This document shows positions 1 through 7,806 of a stretch of DNA of 64,000 bases, piece after piece. Position 1 is the first letter of the stretch; every line of letters begins with the position of its first letter. A program made the position numbers and the translations under genes. A model generated the notes under the pieces. That model saw only the letters and a list, made by a program, of their open reading frames with translations. It was not told the origin of the DNA and ran no database searches. The stretch spans positions 87,290 to 151,289 of the forward strand of contig JBGCFQ010000003.1 in assembly GCA_045106985.1 (NCBI GenBank). The letters are read 5' to 3'. Origin of the DNA: JAUIET01 sp045106985. GTDB lineage: Bacteria; Pseudomonadota; Gammaproteobacteria; Pseudomonadales; JAUIET01.

Positions 1-1
1 T

Positions 2-367
2 TGGGGTGCAAAGTCATTTCTTTTGTTCTATCTACTTTGCGCACTGGGTGCAGCGGCACTTCAGTTTCTGGTTTGGATGACGGGCTTGGCCGATCCGGTT
101 CCTATTCTTGGTGCTTCTGGTGCGATTTATGGTGTGTTTGTTGGTTTCGCTATGTTGTTTCCAAATCATCGCATTATGCTGATTATTCCTCCCATACCTA
201 TGAAGGCCAAATACATGATCGTTGGCTTGATTGTGTTTGATGTAACCCTGGGTGTTTCGGGTGCGGCTAGCGGCATAGCGCATTTCGCCCACTTAGGGGG
301 TGCGATTATGGGTGCGGTTTATGTGTTCTGGTGGAAAAAGAAAACCAATTTCCGATCTCAGCCCTAG
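2..367 (+). CDS. rhomboid family intramembrane serine protease, C-terminal part (cut by window edge)
   Basis: The reading frame is open to the first base of the window, so this is the 3' end of a larger gene and its start lies upstream. The visible 121 residues are strongly hydrophobic. They contain GASGAIYG, the GxSG motif with the catalytic serine, and a later AHFAHLGG segment with the catalytic histidine of the Ser-His dyad in the last core helix. These are the hallmarks of rhomboid proteases, which cut substrates within the inner membrane. A short Lys-rich cytoplasmic tail (WWKKKTNF) ends the protein. The family call is firm; substrate and full architecture cannot be seen. Confidence 0.88.
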   Translation, partial: WGAKSFLLFYLLCALGAAALQFLVWMTGLADPVPILGASGAIYGVFVGFAMLFPNHRIMLIIPPIPMKAKYMIVGLIVFDVTLGVSGAASGIAHFAHLGGAIMGAVYVFWWKKKTNFRSQP

Positions 368-427
368 TCTGAGCCCGCGGCATGCATTGAGTTTAGTTTG
401 CCGCGCTTACTTAACTTCCTGGCCGCC

Positions 428-802
428 TTATTGAAAATCGGCTTGAAATTTCTCGGCCTGTTTTTCGTAGTCCTTACAGGCTTGTGTTTCCGGCCCGGCC
501 ATTAGAGCCTCGCATTCCAAGTTGCCCATGCTTTTCATGCAGGCAGTAGCACTGTCCATTAAGTCGCCATACTGAGCCTGCTGAGCAAGATATGAATAGC
601 TCTGTTGTATAGCGGTACATGCCTGCGCGGCCATTCCGATTGCCATCTCTTGCATTTCAGGTGGCAGAGATTTTTTCATTTCAGCTATCGCGCACGATTT
701 GGTCTTTTCACACATGGCCGACATCGCGCTGTCAAATTCGCTGTTGGCCCACGAACTGCTGGCAATGGCCATCAAAATACTGGCAACAAGAATGCGACGC
801 AT
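428..802 (-). CDS. small secreted cysteine-containing protein of unknown function
   Basis: A 124-residue protein with a clear Sec signal peptide: MRRI, a hydrophobic stretch, then a likely cut after SSWA-N around residue 19. The mature part is mainly helical, rich in Met, Ala and Gln, and carries six cysteines (in CEKTKSC, AQAC, TAC, LEC and QAC contexts) that could form disulfides in the periplasm. A good ribosome binding site (GGGAG, about 6 bases before the ATG) supports the start. I do not recognise a named family. It converges with the rhomboid gene and lies in the same direction as the DksA-like gene upstream, but about 85 bases separate the two. Confidence 0.7.
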   Translation of the reverse strand: MRRILVASILMAIASSSWANSEFDSAMSAMCEKTKSCAIAEMKKSLPPEMQEMAIGMAAQACTAIQQSYSYLAQQAQYGDLMDSATACMKSMGNLECEALMAGPETQACKDYEKQAEKFQADFQ

Positions 803-887
803 CTATTTCTCCCTGATTGGCAAAGGCAAATCATAGCTCAGTTGCTTTCGCTGAGGCAACGCCAGAGCCTGGCCTTGTTACAGCTTG

Positions 888-1223
888 TTATTCCTGTGCG
901 CTGGCGCAATTAATGCAGAGTTCCGTCGATGGCCTGAGCTCAAGGCGTGCAATCGCTATCGGATTGTCGCACTCCAGGCATAGGCCATAGTCATTGGCGT
1001 CCATTCGTCGCAGTGCAGCATCAATTTGGATTAACTCCAGTTTGCGTCGTTGTCTTGTCTCAATAGCCATAGCTTGACCCTGCATGGCGTCCATACGAGA
1101 CAAACGCCCAACACTTGTTTGGTCCAGTTCGACTATTTCGCTTGCGTCATCTGAAGTGATTTCCAACGCCAGCAACTCGGCGCGTTGATTGAGCAGTTTC
1201 TCCTTCATAGAGTTCAGGTTCAT
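888..1223 (-). CDS. DksA/TraR-type zinc-finger protein
   Basis: The C-terminus carries the CLEC...CINC four-cysteine zinc finger typical of DksA/TraR proteins, preceded by a long helical region (KEKLLNQRAELLAL onward) that would form the coiled coil entering the RNA polymerase secondary channel. The family regulates transcription initiation together with ppGpp or alone. At about 111 residues it is shorter than true DksA (about 150), so it is a DksA-like paralogue rather than DksA. The start used is the ATG at 1223; an in-frame TTG at 1265 would add 14 residues, and neither has a strong ribosome binding site. It is divergent from grpE, with the heat-shock promoter in the shared spacer. Confidence 0.8.
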   Translation of the reverse strand: MNLNSMKEKLLNQRAELLALEITSDDASEIVELDQTSVGRLSRMDAMQGQAMAIETRQRRKLELIQIDAALRRMDANDYGLCLECDNPIAIARLELRPSTELCINCASAQE

Positions 1224-1310
1224 AGGGGGATCACTCTGTGATGGCGAAGCCTTTGTCGCGGACAATCGTTGCCCACAATAGCCCTAAAGCCACTTTTTTT
1301 ACAACTGACC

Positions 1311-1338
1311 CTTGAAATGGCCGAATCAACCCCCACTT
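1311..1338 (+). promoter_or_regulatory. sigma-32 (heat-shock) promoter of grpE-dnaK
   Basis: CTTGAAA at 1311-1317, a 13-base spacer, then CCCCACTT at 1331-1338. The sigma-32 consensus is CTTGAAA-N13/14-CCCCATNT, so only one consensus base is missed. The expected transcript start near 1345 lies before the GTG start of grpE at 1374. An in-frame ATG at 1317 lies inside the promoter and so should not be the translation start. Confidence 0.88.
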
Positions 1339-1373
1339 CGCCATCAATGGGCCGATTTAGGAGAGCAACACAG

Positions 1374-2030
1374 GTGGCTGAACAAAACGATACGCAGAAC
1401 GATCAAGGTAATGCGGCTGAGCAAGGCGCAGATGACAGCGTGAAGAATGAGCAGACAGAACAAGACCTTGAGGCTGATGGCTTTGGCCAAGAAAAAGTCG
1501 AAGGAAAAGCTGAAGACGGTGCCGAGCAGACCGATGACGCGGAGCTCGACCCAATAGAAAAACTAGAAGCCGAGGTCGAACGCCTCAATCAGCAGCTGGG
1601 TGAGGCCAAAGACCAGGCTTTGCGAGCGGCCGCCGAAGCGCAGAACGTACGCCGTCGCGCTGAGAAAGATGTAGAGAGTGCGCACAAGTTTGGGTTGGAG
1701 AAGTTCTGCCGCGAGTTGCTTGAAGTGGTCGACAACTTAGAGCGCGCTCAGAATCAGGCCGACTCAGATTCTGGTTCTGGTAATGACGCGCTCAAGCCAT
1801 TGTTAGAGGGCGTTGAGTTAACTCATAAGAGCTTTATCGATGTGTTGGCGAAATTTAAGCTGGAGCCTATTAACCCTATTGGGGAGCCGTTTGACCCACA
1901 GTTGCATCAAGCGATAACCATGCTAGAAAACCCCGACAGCGAGCCCAATACTGTGCTCGACGTTATGCAAAATGGCTATAACCTGCATGGTCGACTGTTG
2001 AGGCCGGCGATGGTTGTTGTTAGCAAATAG
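1374..2030 (+). CDS. grpE: GrpE, nucleotide exchange factor for DnaK
   Basis: GrpE releases ADP from DnaK and so drives the chaperone cycle in the cytoplasm. The N-terminal third is acidic and disordered (many Glu, Asp, Gln), followed by the long dimerising helix (ERLNQQLGEAKDQALRAAAE, then RRRAEKDVESAHKFG) and the C-terminal beta domain ending in NGYNLHGRLLRPAMVVVSK, a GrpE signature. I place the start at the GTG at 1374 because AGGAG lies 10-11 bases before it and the promoter occupies the more upstream candidates; this gives 218 residues, normal for the family. It is followed after about 100 bases by dnaK, which probably shares its heat-shock transcript. Confidence 0.95.
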   Translation: MAEQNDTQNDQGNAAEQGADDSVKNEQTEQDLEADGFGQEKVEGKAEDGAEQTDDAELDPIEKLEAEVERLNQQLGEAKDQALRAAAEAQNVRRRAEKDVESAHKFGLEKFCRELLEVVDNLERAQNQADSDSGSGNDALKPLLEGVELTHKSFIDVLAKFKLEPINPIGEPFDPQLHQAITMLENPDSEPNTVLDVMQNGYNLHGRLLRPAMVVVSK

Positions 2031-2132
2031 CCAGTTTGTGGCTAGCTGGGCTTGAAATTAAATAATTCACACCAATATCAGTAAACAAGACAAAGAGACG
2101 ATCCCGAAGGGGATTCACAGGAGCAAAACGAA

Positions 2133-4058
2133 ATGGGTAAGATAATTGGAATTGACCTGGGGACCACCAACAGCTGTGTTGCTGTGCTTGATGGAGATTC
2201 ACCCAAGGTTATAGAGAATTCGGAAGGTGATCGAACTACCCCATCTATCGTGGCCTATACGCCCGATGGAGAAATACTGGTGGGTCAAGCGGCTAAGCGC
2301 CAGGCTGTAACCAACCCTCACAATACAATATTTGCTGTAAAGCGCCTGATCGGCCGTCAATTTAAAGACGACGTGGTTCAGAAAGACATCAAAATGGTGC
2401 CCTACAAAATAGTAGCCGCTGATAACGGCGATGCCTGGGTAGAAGCCAACGGCGACAAAATGTCTGCGCCACAGGTATCGGCTCAGATACTGATGAAGAT
2501 GAAGAAAACCGCCGAAGAATTCCTTGGCGAGACAGTGACCGAAGCGGTTATTACTGTGCCTGCCTACTTCAATGACTCTCAGCGTCAAGCGACAAAAGAC
2601 GCTGGCAAAATCGCGGGCCTCGAAGTAAAACGCATCATAAACGAGCCAACAGCGGCGGCCTTGGCCTATGGTATGGACAAGTCACAAGGTGACAAGACCA
2701 TTGCTGTGTACGACCTTGGTGGTGGTACCTTTGATATCTCGATTATTGAAATTGCTGAGGTTGATGGCGAGCACCAGTTTGAAGTGCACTCTACTAACGG
2801 GGACACATTCCTCGGCGGTGAAGATTTCGACATGCGCTTAATTGAGTACTTGGCCGAAGAGTTCAAGAAAGACAGTGGCATTGATTTGCACAACGATCCT
2901 TTAGCATTGCAGCGCCTTAAAGAGGCCGCTGAAAAAGCCAAGATCGAATTGTCCAGCGCTCAGCAAACGGAAGTAAACCTTCCTTACATTACAGCTGATG
3001 CCAGCGGGCCGAAGCATTTGGTGGTTAAGTTAAGCCGTCCTAAGCTGGAGTCTCTGGTTGAAGAGTTGGTTGACCGCTCGCTCGAACCTGTCAAGCTTGC
3101 GTTGAAAGATGCTGGCATGCAAGCCTCAGAAATTGACGACGTCATCCTGGTTGGTGGTCAAACACGTATGCCGCTTGTGCAGGAGAAGGTGAAGGCGTTT
3201 TTCGGCCAAGAGCCACGCAAAGACGTTAACCCTGATGAAGCTGTTGCCATGGGTGCCGCGATTCAAGGTGCAGTATTGTCCGGCGACGTCAAAGACGTTC
3301 TGCTGTTAGACGTTACTCCACTGACACTGGGCATCGAAACAATGGGCGGCGTGATGACGGCTCTGATTGAGAAGAATACGACTATTCCTTCGAAGAAGTC
3401 GCAAACCTTCTCTACGGCAGACGACAATCAAACTGCGGTAACTATTCATGTTGTGCAGGGCGAGCGAAAGCAATCGTCGCAGAACAAGTCTCTGGGTCGT
3501 TTTGATCTGGCTGACATTCCACCAGCACCTCGTGGCATGCCGCAAATTGAAGTAAGCTTTGATATTGATGCTAACGGTATTCTGAATGTGTCGGCCAAAG
3601 ACAAGGCGACTAATAAAGAGCAGTCTATCGTTATTCAGGCAAGCAGCGGTTTGTCGGACGAAGAAATCGATCAAATGGTGCAAGACGCCGAAGCGAATGC
3701 TGAAGCTGACCGCGAATTTGAAGAATTGGTGACTGCGCGCAATCAATTAGAAGGCATGGTTCACGCAACCCGAAAAACACTTGAAGAAGCTGGAGACAAA
3801 GCGACCGAAGACGAGAAAACGTCTATAGAAGCGGCGCTGACAGAAGCGGAAGAAGCTGTTAAGGGCGACGACAAAGCAGCTATTGAGGCAGCAAGCACCA
3901 AATTAATGGAAGCTTCTTCAGGGTTGGCGCAAAAAATGTACGCCGAGCAAGCTGAAGCGGAAGGTGCGGCGGCAGAAGGTGCCGGTGAGCCACAGCAGCA
4001 TGACCCAGCAGACGATGCGGTAGACGCTGAGTTTGAGGAAGTGAAGGACGATAAGTAA
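2133..4058 (+). CDS. dnaK: DnaK, Hsp70 chaperone
   Basis: The 641-residue protein starts GKIIGIDLGTTNSCVAV, the Hsp70 phosphate-1 motif. It has the AVITVPAYFNDSQRQATKDA and DLGGGTFDISI nucleotide-binding motifs, the substrate-binding domain from about residue 390 (LLLDVTPLTLGIETMGG), a helical lid, and the acidic EEVKDDK tail typical of bacterial DnaK. It binds exposed hydrophobic segments using ATP, with DnaJ and GrpE as partners. A GGAG ribosome binding site precedes the ATG. The upstream gap holds a small ATCCC-GAAG-GGGAT hairpin near the ribosome binding site. Full length and without oddities. Confidence 0.99.
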   Translation: MGKIIGIDLGTTNSCVAVLDGDSPKVIENSEGDRTTPSIVAYTPDGEILVGQAAKRQAVTNPHNTIFAVKRLIGRQFKDDVVQKDIKMVPYKIVAADNGDAWVEANGDKMSAPQVSAQILMKMKKTAEEFLGETVTEAVITVPAYFNDSQRQATKDAGKIAGLEVKRIINEPTAAALAYGMDKSQGDKTIAVYDLGGGTFDISIIEIAEVDGEHQFEVHSTNGDTFLGGEDFDMRLIEYLAEEFKKDSGIDLHNDPLALQRLKEAAEKAKIELSSAQQTEVNLPYITADASGPKHLVVKLSRPKLESLVEELVDRSLEPVKLALKDAGMQASEIDDVILVGGQTRMPLVQEKVKAFFGQEPRKDVNPDEAVAMGAAIQGAVLSGDVKDVLLLDVTPLTLGIETMGGVMTALIEKNTTIPSKKSQTFSTADDNQTAVTIHVVQGERKQSSQNKSLGRFDLADIPPAPRGMPQIEVSFDIDANGILNVSAKDKATNKEQSIVIQASSGLSDEEIDQMVQDAEANAEADREFEELVTARNQLEGMVHATRKTLEEAGDKATEDEKTSIEAALTEAEEAVKGDDKAAIEAASTKLMEASSGLAQKMYAEQAEAEGAAAEGAGEPQQHDPADDAVDAEFEEVKDDK

Positions 4059-4076
4059 GGTGTGGGACGGGCACCT

Positions 4077-4168
4077 ATCTGGTCTAGGTAAAGACTAGAT
4101 TAGTGCCGCAACCTCAGGCAAGCGCAGTGCTTGCCTGATAATGCAACACGCGGAGCACGGCTCCGCGT
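4077..4168 (+). promoter_or_regulatory. three tandem hairpins in the dnaK-dnaJ gap
   Basis: Three stem-loops follow one another. The first is 4077-4100, a 9-pair stem with one G-T pair and a 6-base loop. The second is 4115-4137, CAGGCAAGC and GCTTGCCTG around a 5-base loop. The third is 4148-4168, ACGCGGAGC and GCTCCGCGT around ACG. None is followed by a clean T run, so they are not classic terminators. They may stabilise the upstream dnaK message, be processing sites, or reduce read-through so that DnaJ is made in smaller amounts than DnaK. Confidence 0.6.
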
Positions 4169-4206
4169 TCCTGCGTCTGCAGCATAGTAATTAATCGGAA
4201 ACTGGC

Positions 4207-5340
4207 ATGTCAAAAAGAGACTACTACGAAATATTGAACGTCGATCGCGGCGCGGCTCAGGCTGACATTAAAAAGGCCTATCGGCGCATAGCCATGAAAT
4301 TTCATCCGGATCGCAACCCGGATGATGTGAACGCCGATGCAAAGTTTAAGGAAGCAACCGAAGCCTACGAAGTGCTTTCAGATCAAGAAAAGCGCCAAGC
4401 CTATGATCAGTATGGTCATGCTGGAGTCGATCCGCAGGCGGGCGGCTTTAGCGGCGGAGCCGGTTCGTTCAGCGATATTTTTGGCGACGTGTTTGGGGAT
4501 ATTTTTGGTGGTGGTGGCGGAGGCGGCCGCTCGCGCGGAGGCCCTCAGCGTGGCTCGGACCTGCAGTACACCTTAGAGCTCGAACTTGAGAAAGCCGTAA
4601 AGGGAACAACCGTTAAGATTAAAGTGCCTCGCTTAGTCTCTTGTGATCCTTGTGATGGCAGTGGCGCAAAGCCTGGAAGTACGCCCACCAGCTGCACTAC
4701 CTGTGGTGGTATTGGTCAAGTGCGTATGCAGCAGGGCTTCTTTTCAGTCCAGCAAACCTGCCCCAATTGTCGTGGTCGTGGATCGGTTATCTCGGACCCC
4801 TGTCGTGAATGCAGCGGTCAAGGGCGTATTGAAGAACGCAAGTCTCTGTCCGTTAAAGTGCCAGCCGGCGTAGATACTGGTGATCGAATACGTCTTAGTG
4901 GAGAGGGAGAAGCCGGTCCTGGCGGTGGTCCACATGGTGACCTGTATGTTCAGATTTCTGTGCGTGAGCATGATTTGTTTGAGCGCGATGGAAAGAACTT
5001 GTATTGTGAAGTGCCGATTAGCTTTGTGGACGCGGCACTGGGCGGCGAACTTGAAGTGCCCACACTTGATGGCCGGGTGAAATTGAAGATACCCGCGGAA
5101 ACCCAAACCGGTAAACTTTTTCGCTTGCGAGGCAAAGGCGTTGCACCGGTTCGTGGTGGAAGCACCGGTGATTTGATGTGCCGTACTGTTGTTGAAACAC
5201 CGGTTAGTCTAAATCGTCGGCAGAAAGATTTGCTTGAAGAGCTGAAGGCCTCAATGGATGAAAAAGGCTCCAAGCACTCGCCGCGCAAAGATACCTGGTT
5301 TAAGGGTGTGAAAAAATTCTTTGACGATATGACTGGTTAG
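4207..5340 (+). CDS. dnaJ: DnaJ, Hsp40 co-chaperone
   Basis: A 377-residue type I DnaJ. The J domain (residues 1-70) has the HPD motif in KFHPDRNPDD, needed to stimulate DnaK ATPase. A Gly/Phe-rich linker follows (GGFSGGAGSFSDIFGDVFGD and a poly-Gly run). Then comes the zinc domain with four CxxCxGxG-type repeats (CDPCDGSG, CTTCGGIG, CPNCRGRG, CRECSGQG), and the C-terminal substrate-binding and dimerisation domains. It works with DnaK and GrpE from the same cluster. A weak AAACGG/CCGTTT stem lies just after the stop (5355-5376) without a T run. Confidence 0.98.
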   Translation: MSKRDYYEILNVDRGAAQADIKKAYRRIAMKFHPDRNPDDVNADAKFKEATEAYEVLSDQEKRQAYDQYGHAGVDPQAGGFSGGAGSFSDIFGDVFGDIFGGGGGGGRSRGGPQRGSDLQYTLELELEKAVKGTTVKIKVPRLVSCDPCDGSGAKPGSTPTSCTTCGGIGQVRMQQGFFSVQQTCPNCRGRGSVISDPCRECSGQGRIEERKSLSVKVPAGVDTGDRIRLSGEGEAGPGGGPHGDLYVQISVREHDLFERDGKNLYCEVPISFVDAALGGELEVPTLDGRVKLKIPAETQTGKLFRLRGKGVAPVRGGSTGDLMCRTVVETPVSLNRRQKDLLEELKASMDEKGSKHSPRKDTWFKGVKKFFDDMTG

Positions 5341-5474
5341 TTAGTCTCGGCCATAAACGGGCAGGACAAGCCGTTTGCGAATAGACATGCCGGATTGGTC
5401 GCTCAACGTGTGAGCTGCGCTGCAAATACGCTATAGTGTTGCCTCTAAAGATGAGAGTAGGAGCGCACGCCACA

Positions 5475-6278
5475 ATGCAACGAATTGCTGTAACCGGAGC
5501 GGCTGGCCGTATGGGCCGTACGCTGATTGAAGCAATCACCCAGACTGAAGGCTTAGAGTTGGCGGCTGCCATAGAAATGCCTGGCAGCTCTCTGATTGGT
5601 GCGGACGCTGGAGAATTGGTGGCGATAGGGAAAATCGGTGTAGCGCTTGTTGATTCGCTAACTGATGTCATTGACCAGTTTGATACCTTGATAGATTTCA
5701 CCGTGCCTCAGGCGACTTTGGCCAATGCCGAGGTGTGCGCGGCGCATGGTAAGAAAATGGTGATTGGTACAACCGGGATAGATACCGCAGGTAAAGCGCA
5801 ATTAGAGCAAGCCGCAGAATCGACTGCCATTATGTGGGCGCCAAACATGAGCGTTGGCGTTAACCTATGTTTCGCCTTGTTAGATATGGCGGCGCGGGTG
5901 TTGGGCGATGACGTCGACATTGAAGTGCTTGAGTCACACCACAAGCATAAGGTTGACGCGCCGTCAGGAACTGCCCTTCGAATGGGGGAGGTGGTTGCTG
6001 ATGCTCTGGGTCGTGATCTGAGCAAGGTGGCTGTTTACGGTCGTGAAGGTCAGACCGGTGCAAGAGATCCAGAAACTATTGGCTTTGCCACAGTGCGAGC
6101 CGGCGACATAGTAGGCGAGCACACAGTAATGTTTGCCGCCGAAGGTGAGCGCGTTGAAATTACGCACAAAGCCTCAAGCCGAATGAACTTCGGTAGAGGT
6201 GCTATGCGAGCTTGCTTGTGGTTGGCCGACAGAAACACCGGCCTGTATGACATGCAAGATGTGCTAGAGCTGAGATAG
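5475..6278 (+). CDS. dapB: 4-hydroxy-tetrahydrodipicolinate reductase
   Basis: DapB reduces hydroxy-tetrahydrodipicolinate with NAD(P)H in the lysine and diaminopimelate pathway. The N-terminus RIAVTGAAGRMGRTL is the dinucleotide-binding loop; the DVEVLESHHKHKVDAPSGTA-type segment holds the catalytic His and Lys residues. The start at 5475 is chosen because it matches the family start, has an upstream AGGAG, and gives 267 residues, the usual length; an in-frame ATG further upstream would add 13 unlike residues. It lies between dnaJ and the carAB leader, as in Pseudomonas-type genomes, except that a DUF3754 gene is inserted after it. Confidence 0.96.
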   Translation: MQRIAVTGAAGRMGRTLIEAITQTEGLELAAAIEMPGSSLIGADAGELVAIGKIGVALVDSLTDVIDQFDTLIDFTVPQATLANAEVCAAHGKKMVIGTTGIDTAGKAQLEQAAESTAIMWAPNMSVGVNLCFALLDMAARVLGDDVDIEVLESHHKHKVDAPSGTALRMGEVVADALGRDLSKVAVYGREGQTGARDPETIGFATVRAGDIVGEHTVMFAAEGERVEITHKASSRMNFGRGAMRACLWLADRNTGLYDMQDVLELR

Positions 6279-6308
6279 CAGGGAACCTCTGAACAAGAAT
6301 AATAAACT

Positions 6309-7613
6309 ATGAAACTCGCCGAAGTAGAGCAAGAACACTTTATACCTTTTCGCGTCAGTGACTTGCTGGTGTTATTGTTGCGGGCAGACGAAATGCCAGA
6401 GCAAAATAAGCGTCGCTTCGAAAAAATATGCGTGTTACTCAGTCGGTATTATCATCTGCATTTTTATGAGAAATTGAACACGCTGAAAGATTGCTATGCA
6501 CCTTTCAATCCGGATGCAGATACCTTGCCCATTGGTGAAGTGTCGGGTTCCCAGCTTAAGGAAAAGCAAAGCCAGTTGATTGAAGTGCTAACCGACGTAG
6601 TGCGTGCGGCAAACTTCAAGGCGGTCAGTCAGGAAGATCTTGATAGAGCAATGCTGGAAGAGTCTTTATTCAATATTCGGCTGAATGTAGATTTCAACGA
6701 TTTTGAGCAAATTCTCTTTTACCGGCGTGGTGAATCGATTCGTTCGGCTGAGGCCAGAAAATGGTACAGCTGGAAAAAGACCAAAATTGAATTTACCAAT
6801 TATGAGCGGGTGCTGGTTTACGTTAAATTTAAAAGCGAAGATTATTTTCGCAAGCGCGATCCAAAAGACTTGTTCTTCAAGCCGGGTACAACAATGATCA
6901 AGTTGTTCCGCAATATTCCAAAAGCAGACTTGGAGATGCTCTTCCCCAATACGGAAGTGGCGATGCGGGTTCAGGATAAAATAATGATCGGTGTGCCGGC
7001 GGCTGTCAGTGGTATCGCCGTCCTTGTTACCAAGCTCGGCTCCACTTTACTGCTGCTCGCTGGGTTGTTCACCTTTTGGTTGGGCTGGAGCGAGGAGCCA
7101 GTGCGTATTGATCAGACAGCGCTTATAGCGCTGGGCATTGGCTTGGGCTCAGTTGGCGCTTATATTTGGAAGCAGTTCAACAGTTTTCGCAATCGTAAAA
7201 TCAAGTTTATGAAAATACTGGCCGACAACCTGTATTTCAAGAATCTGGACAATAATGCCGGTGTGTTTCATCGTCTAATTGATGCTGCCGAAGAGGCCGA
7301 AAGTAAGGAGGCCATGCTGGCCTATTTTTTCCTGGCCACTGCAGAGCAGCCATTAAGTCAGTCTCAACTGGACGACAATATAGAAAATTGGTTGCGCAGT
7401 TATGGCGGCGGCCGCTGTGACTTTGAAGTGGATGATGCGGTCAACAAGTTGGTGAGTTTCGGCTTGGTCGAGCAAGTAGCCGATGATACCCATGCTAAGG
7501 ATGATGGAAAGAAGGCGGAGAAAGCCGAGATTTTGTGGCAAGCGGTTGATCTGGAGCAGGCACTGGCAAGTATTGAGGCCGCTTGCCATACGGCGGTCGC
7601 AAAGATTGACTGA
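6309..7613 (+). CDS. DUF3754 (TMEM143-like) membrane protein
   Basis: A 434-residue protein beginning with a long cytoplasmic region (HFIPFRVSDLLVLLL, RRFEKICVLLSRYYHLHFYEKL) that I recognise as DUF3754, related to the mitochondrial protein TMEM143. Two hydrophobic segments at about residues 226-258 and 270-290 would anchor it in the inner membrane, followed by a soluble C-terminal domain with a winged-helix-like feel (LSQSQLDDNIENWL) and a Lys/Glu-rich stretch. Function is unknown. It sits 30 bases after dapB in the same direction, so is probably cotranscribed, and it separates dapB from carA, which are adjacent in related genomes. Confidence 0.8.
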   Translation: MKLAEVEQEHFIPFRVSDLLVLLLRADEMPEQNKRRFEKICVLLSRYYHLHFYEKLNTLKDCYAPFNPDADTLPIGEVSGSQLKEKQSQLIEVLTDVVRAANFKAVSQEDLDRAMLEESLFNIRLNVDFNDFEQILFYRRGESIRSAEARKWYSWKKTKIEFTNYERVLVYVKFKSEDYFRKRDPKDLFFKPGTTMIKLFRNIPKADLEMLFPNTEVAMRVQDKIMIGVPAAVSGIAVLVTKLGSTLLLLAGLFTFWLGWSEEPVRIDQTALIALGIGLGSVGAYIWKQFNSFRNRKIKFMKILADNLYFKNLDNNAGVFHRLIDAAEEAESKEAMLAYFFLATAEQPLSQSQLDDNIENWLRSYGGGRCDFEVDDAVNKLVSFGLVEQVADDTHAKDDGKKAEKAEILWQAVDLEQALASIEAACHTAVAKID

Positions 7614-7667
7614 AATAATGAAACAGCGGCGTTAGCGCATAGACAGCCGGCCCTCATTTTCAGTAGA

Positions 7668-7718
7668 ATGCACCCCAATTCGCGCGATGAATTCGCGGAA
7701 GGTAGAAAAGCGAGATGA
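7668..7718 (+). CDS. putative carA leader peptide (16 codons)
   Basis: ATG at 7668 opens a 16-codon frame reading MHPNSRDEFAEGRKAR, with three arginine codons (CGC, AGA, AGA) of which two lie in the last five codons. Its TGA stop (7716-7718) is exactly the last three bases of the 5' arm of the terminator stem before carA. A ribosome stalled at the late arginine codons would cover that arm. No clear ribosome binding site is visible, so translation is unproven. Because carAB supplies carbamoyl phosphate for arginine and pyrimidines, arginine-dependent attenuation is a sensible reading. Confidence 0.5.
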   Translation: MHPNSRDEFAEGRKAR

Positions 7719-7752
7719 GCCCTAATCGGCAGAGAGTTCATCTCGCTTTTTT
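7706..7752 (+). terminator. Rho-independent terminator/attenuator before carA
   Basis: AAAAGCGAGATGA at 7706-7718 pairs perfectly with TCATCTCGCTTTT at 7738-7750, giving a 13-pair stem around an imperfect loop, and the downstream arm runs into six T residues (7747-7752). It could end the dapB transcript, but its position between a tiny arginine-containing ORF and carA suggests a regulated attenuator for carAB. Confidence 0.8.
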
Positions 7753-7806
7753 GCAAGATAAAATGCGTGATATCAGTAGCGCGCGTTAAACACAGGGGAC
7801 AAGCAG

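Noticed and set aside
1269..1373. Longer GrpE start (TTG at 1269 or ATG at 1317)
   Set aside because: The sigma-32 promoter occupies this stretch and the GTG at 1374 has the better ribosome binding site.
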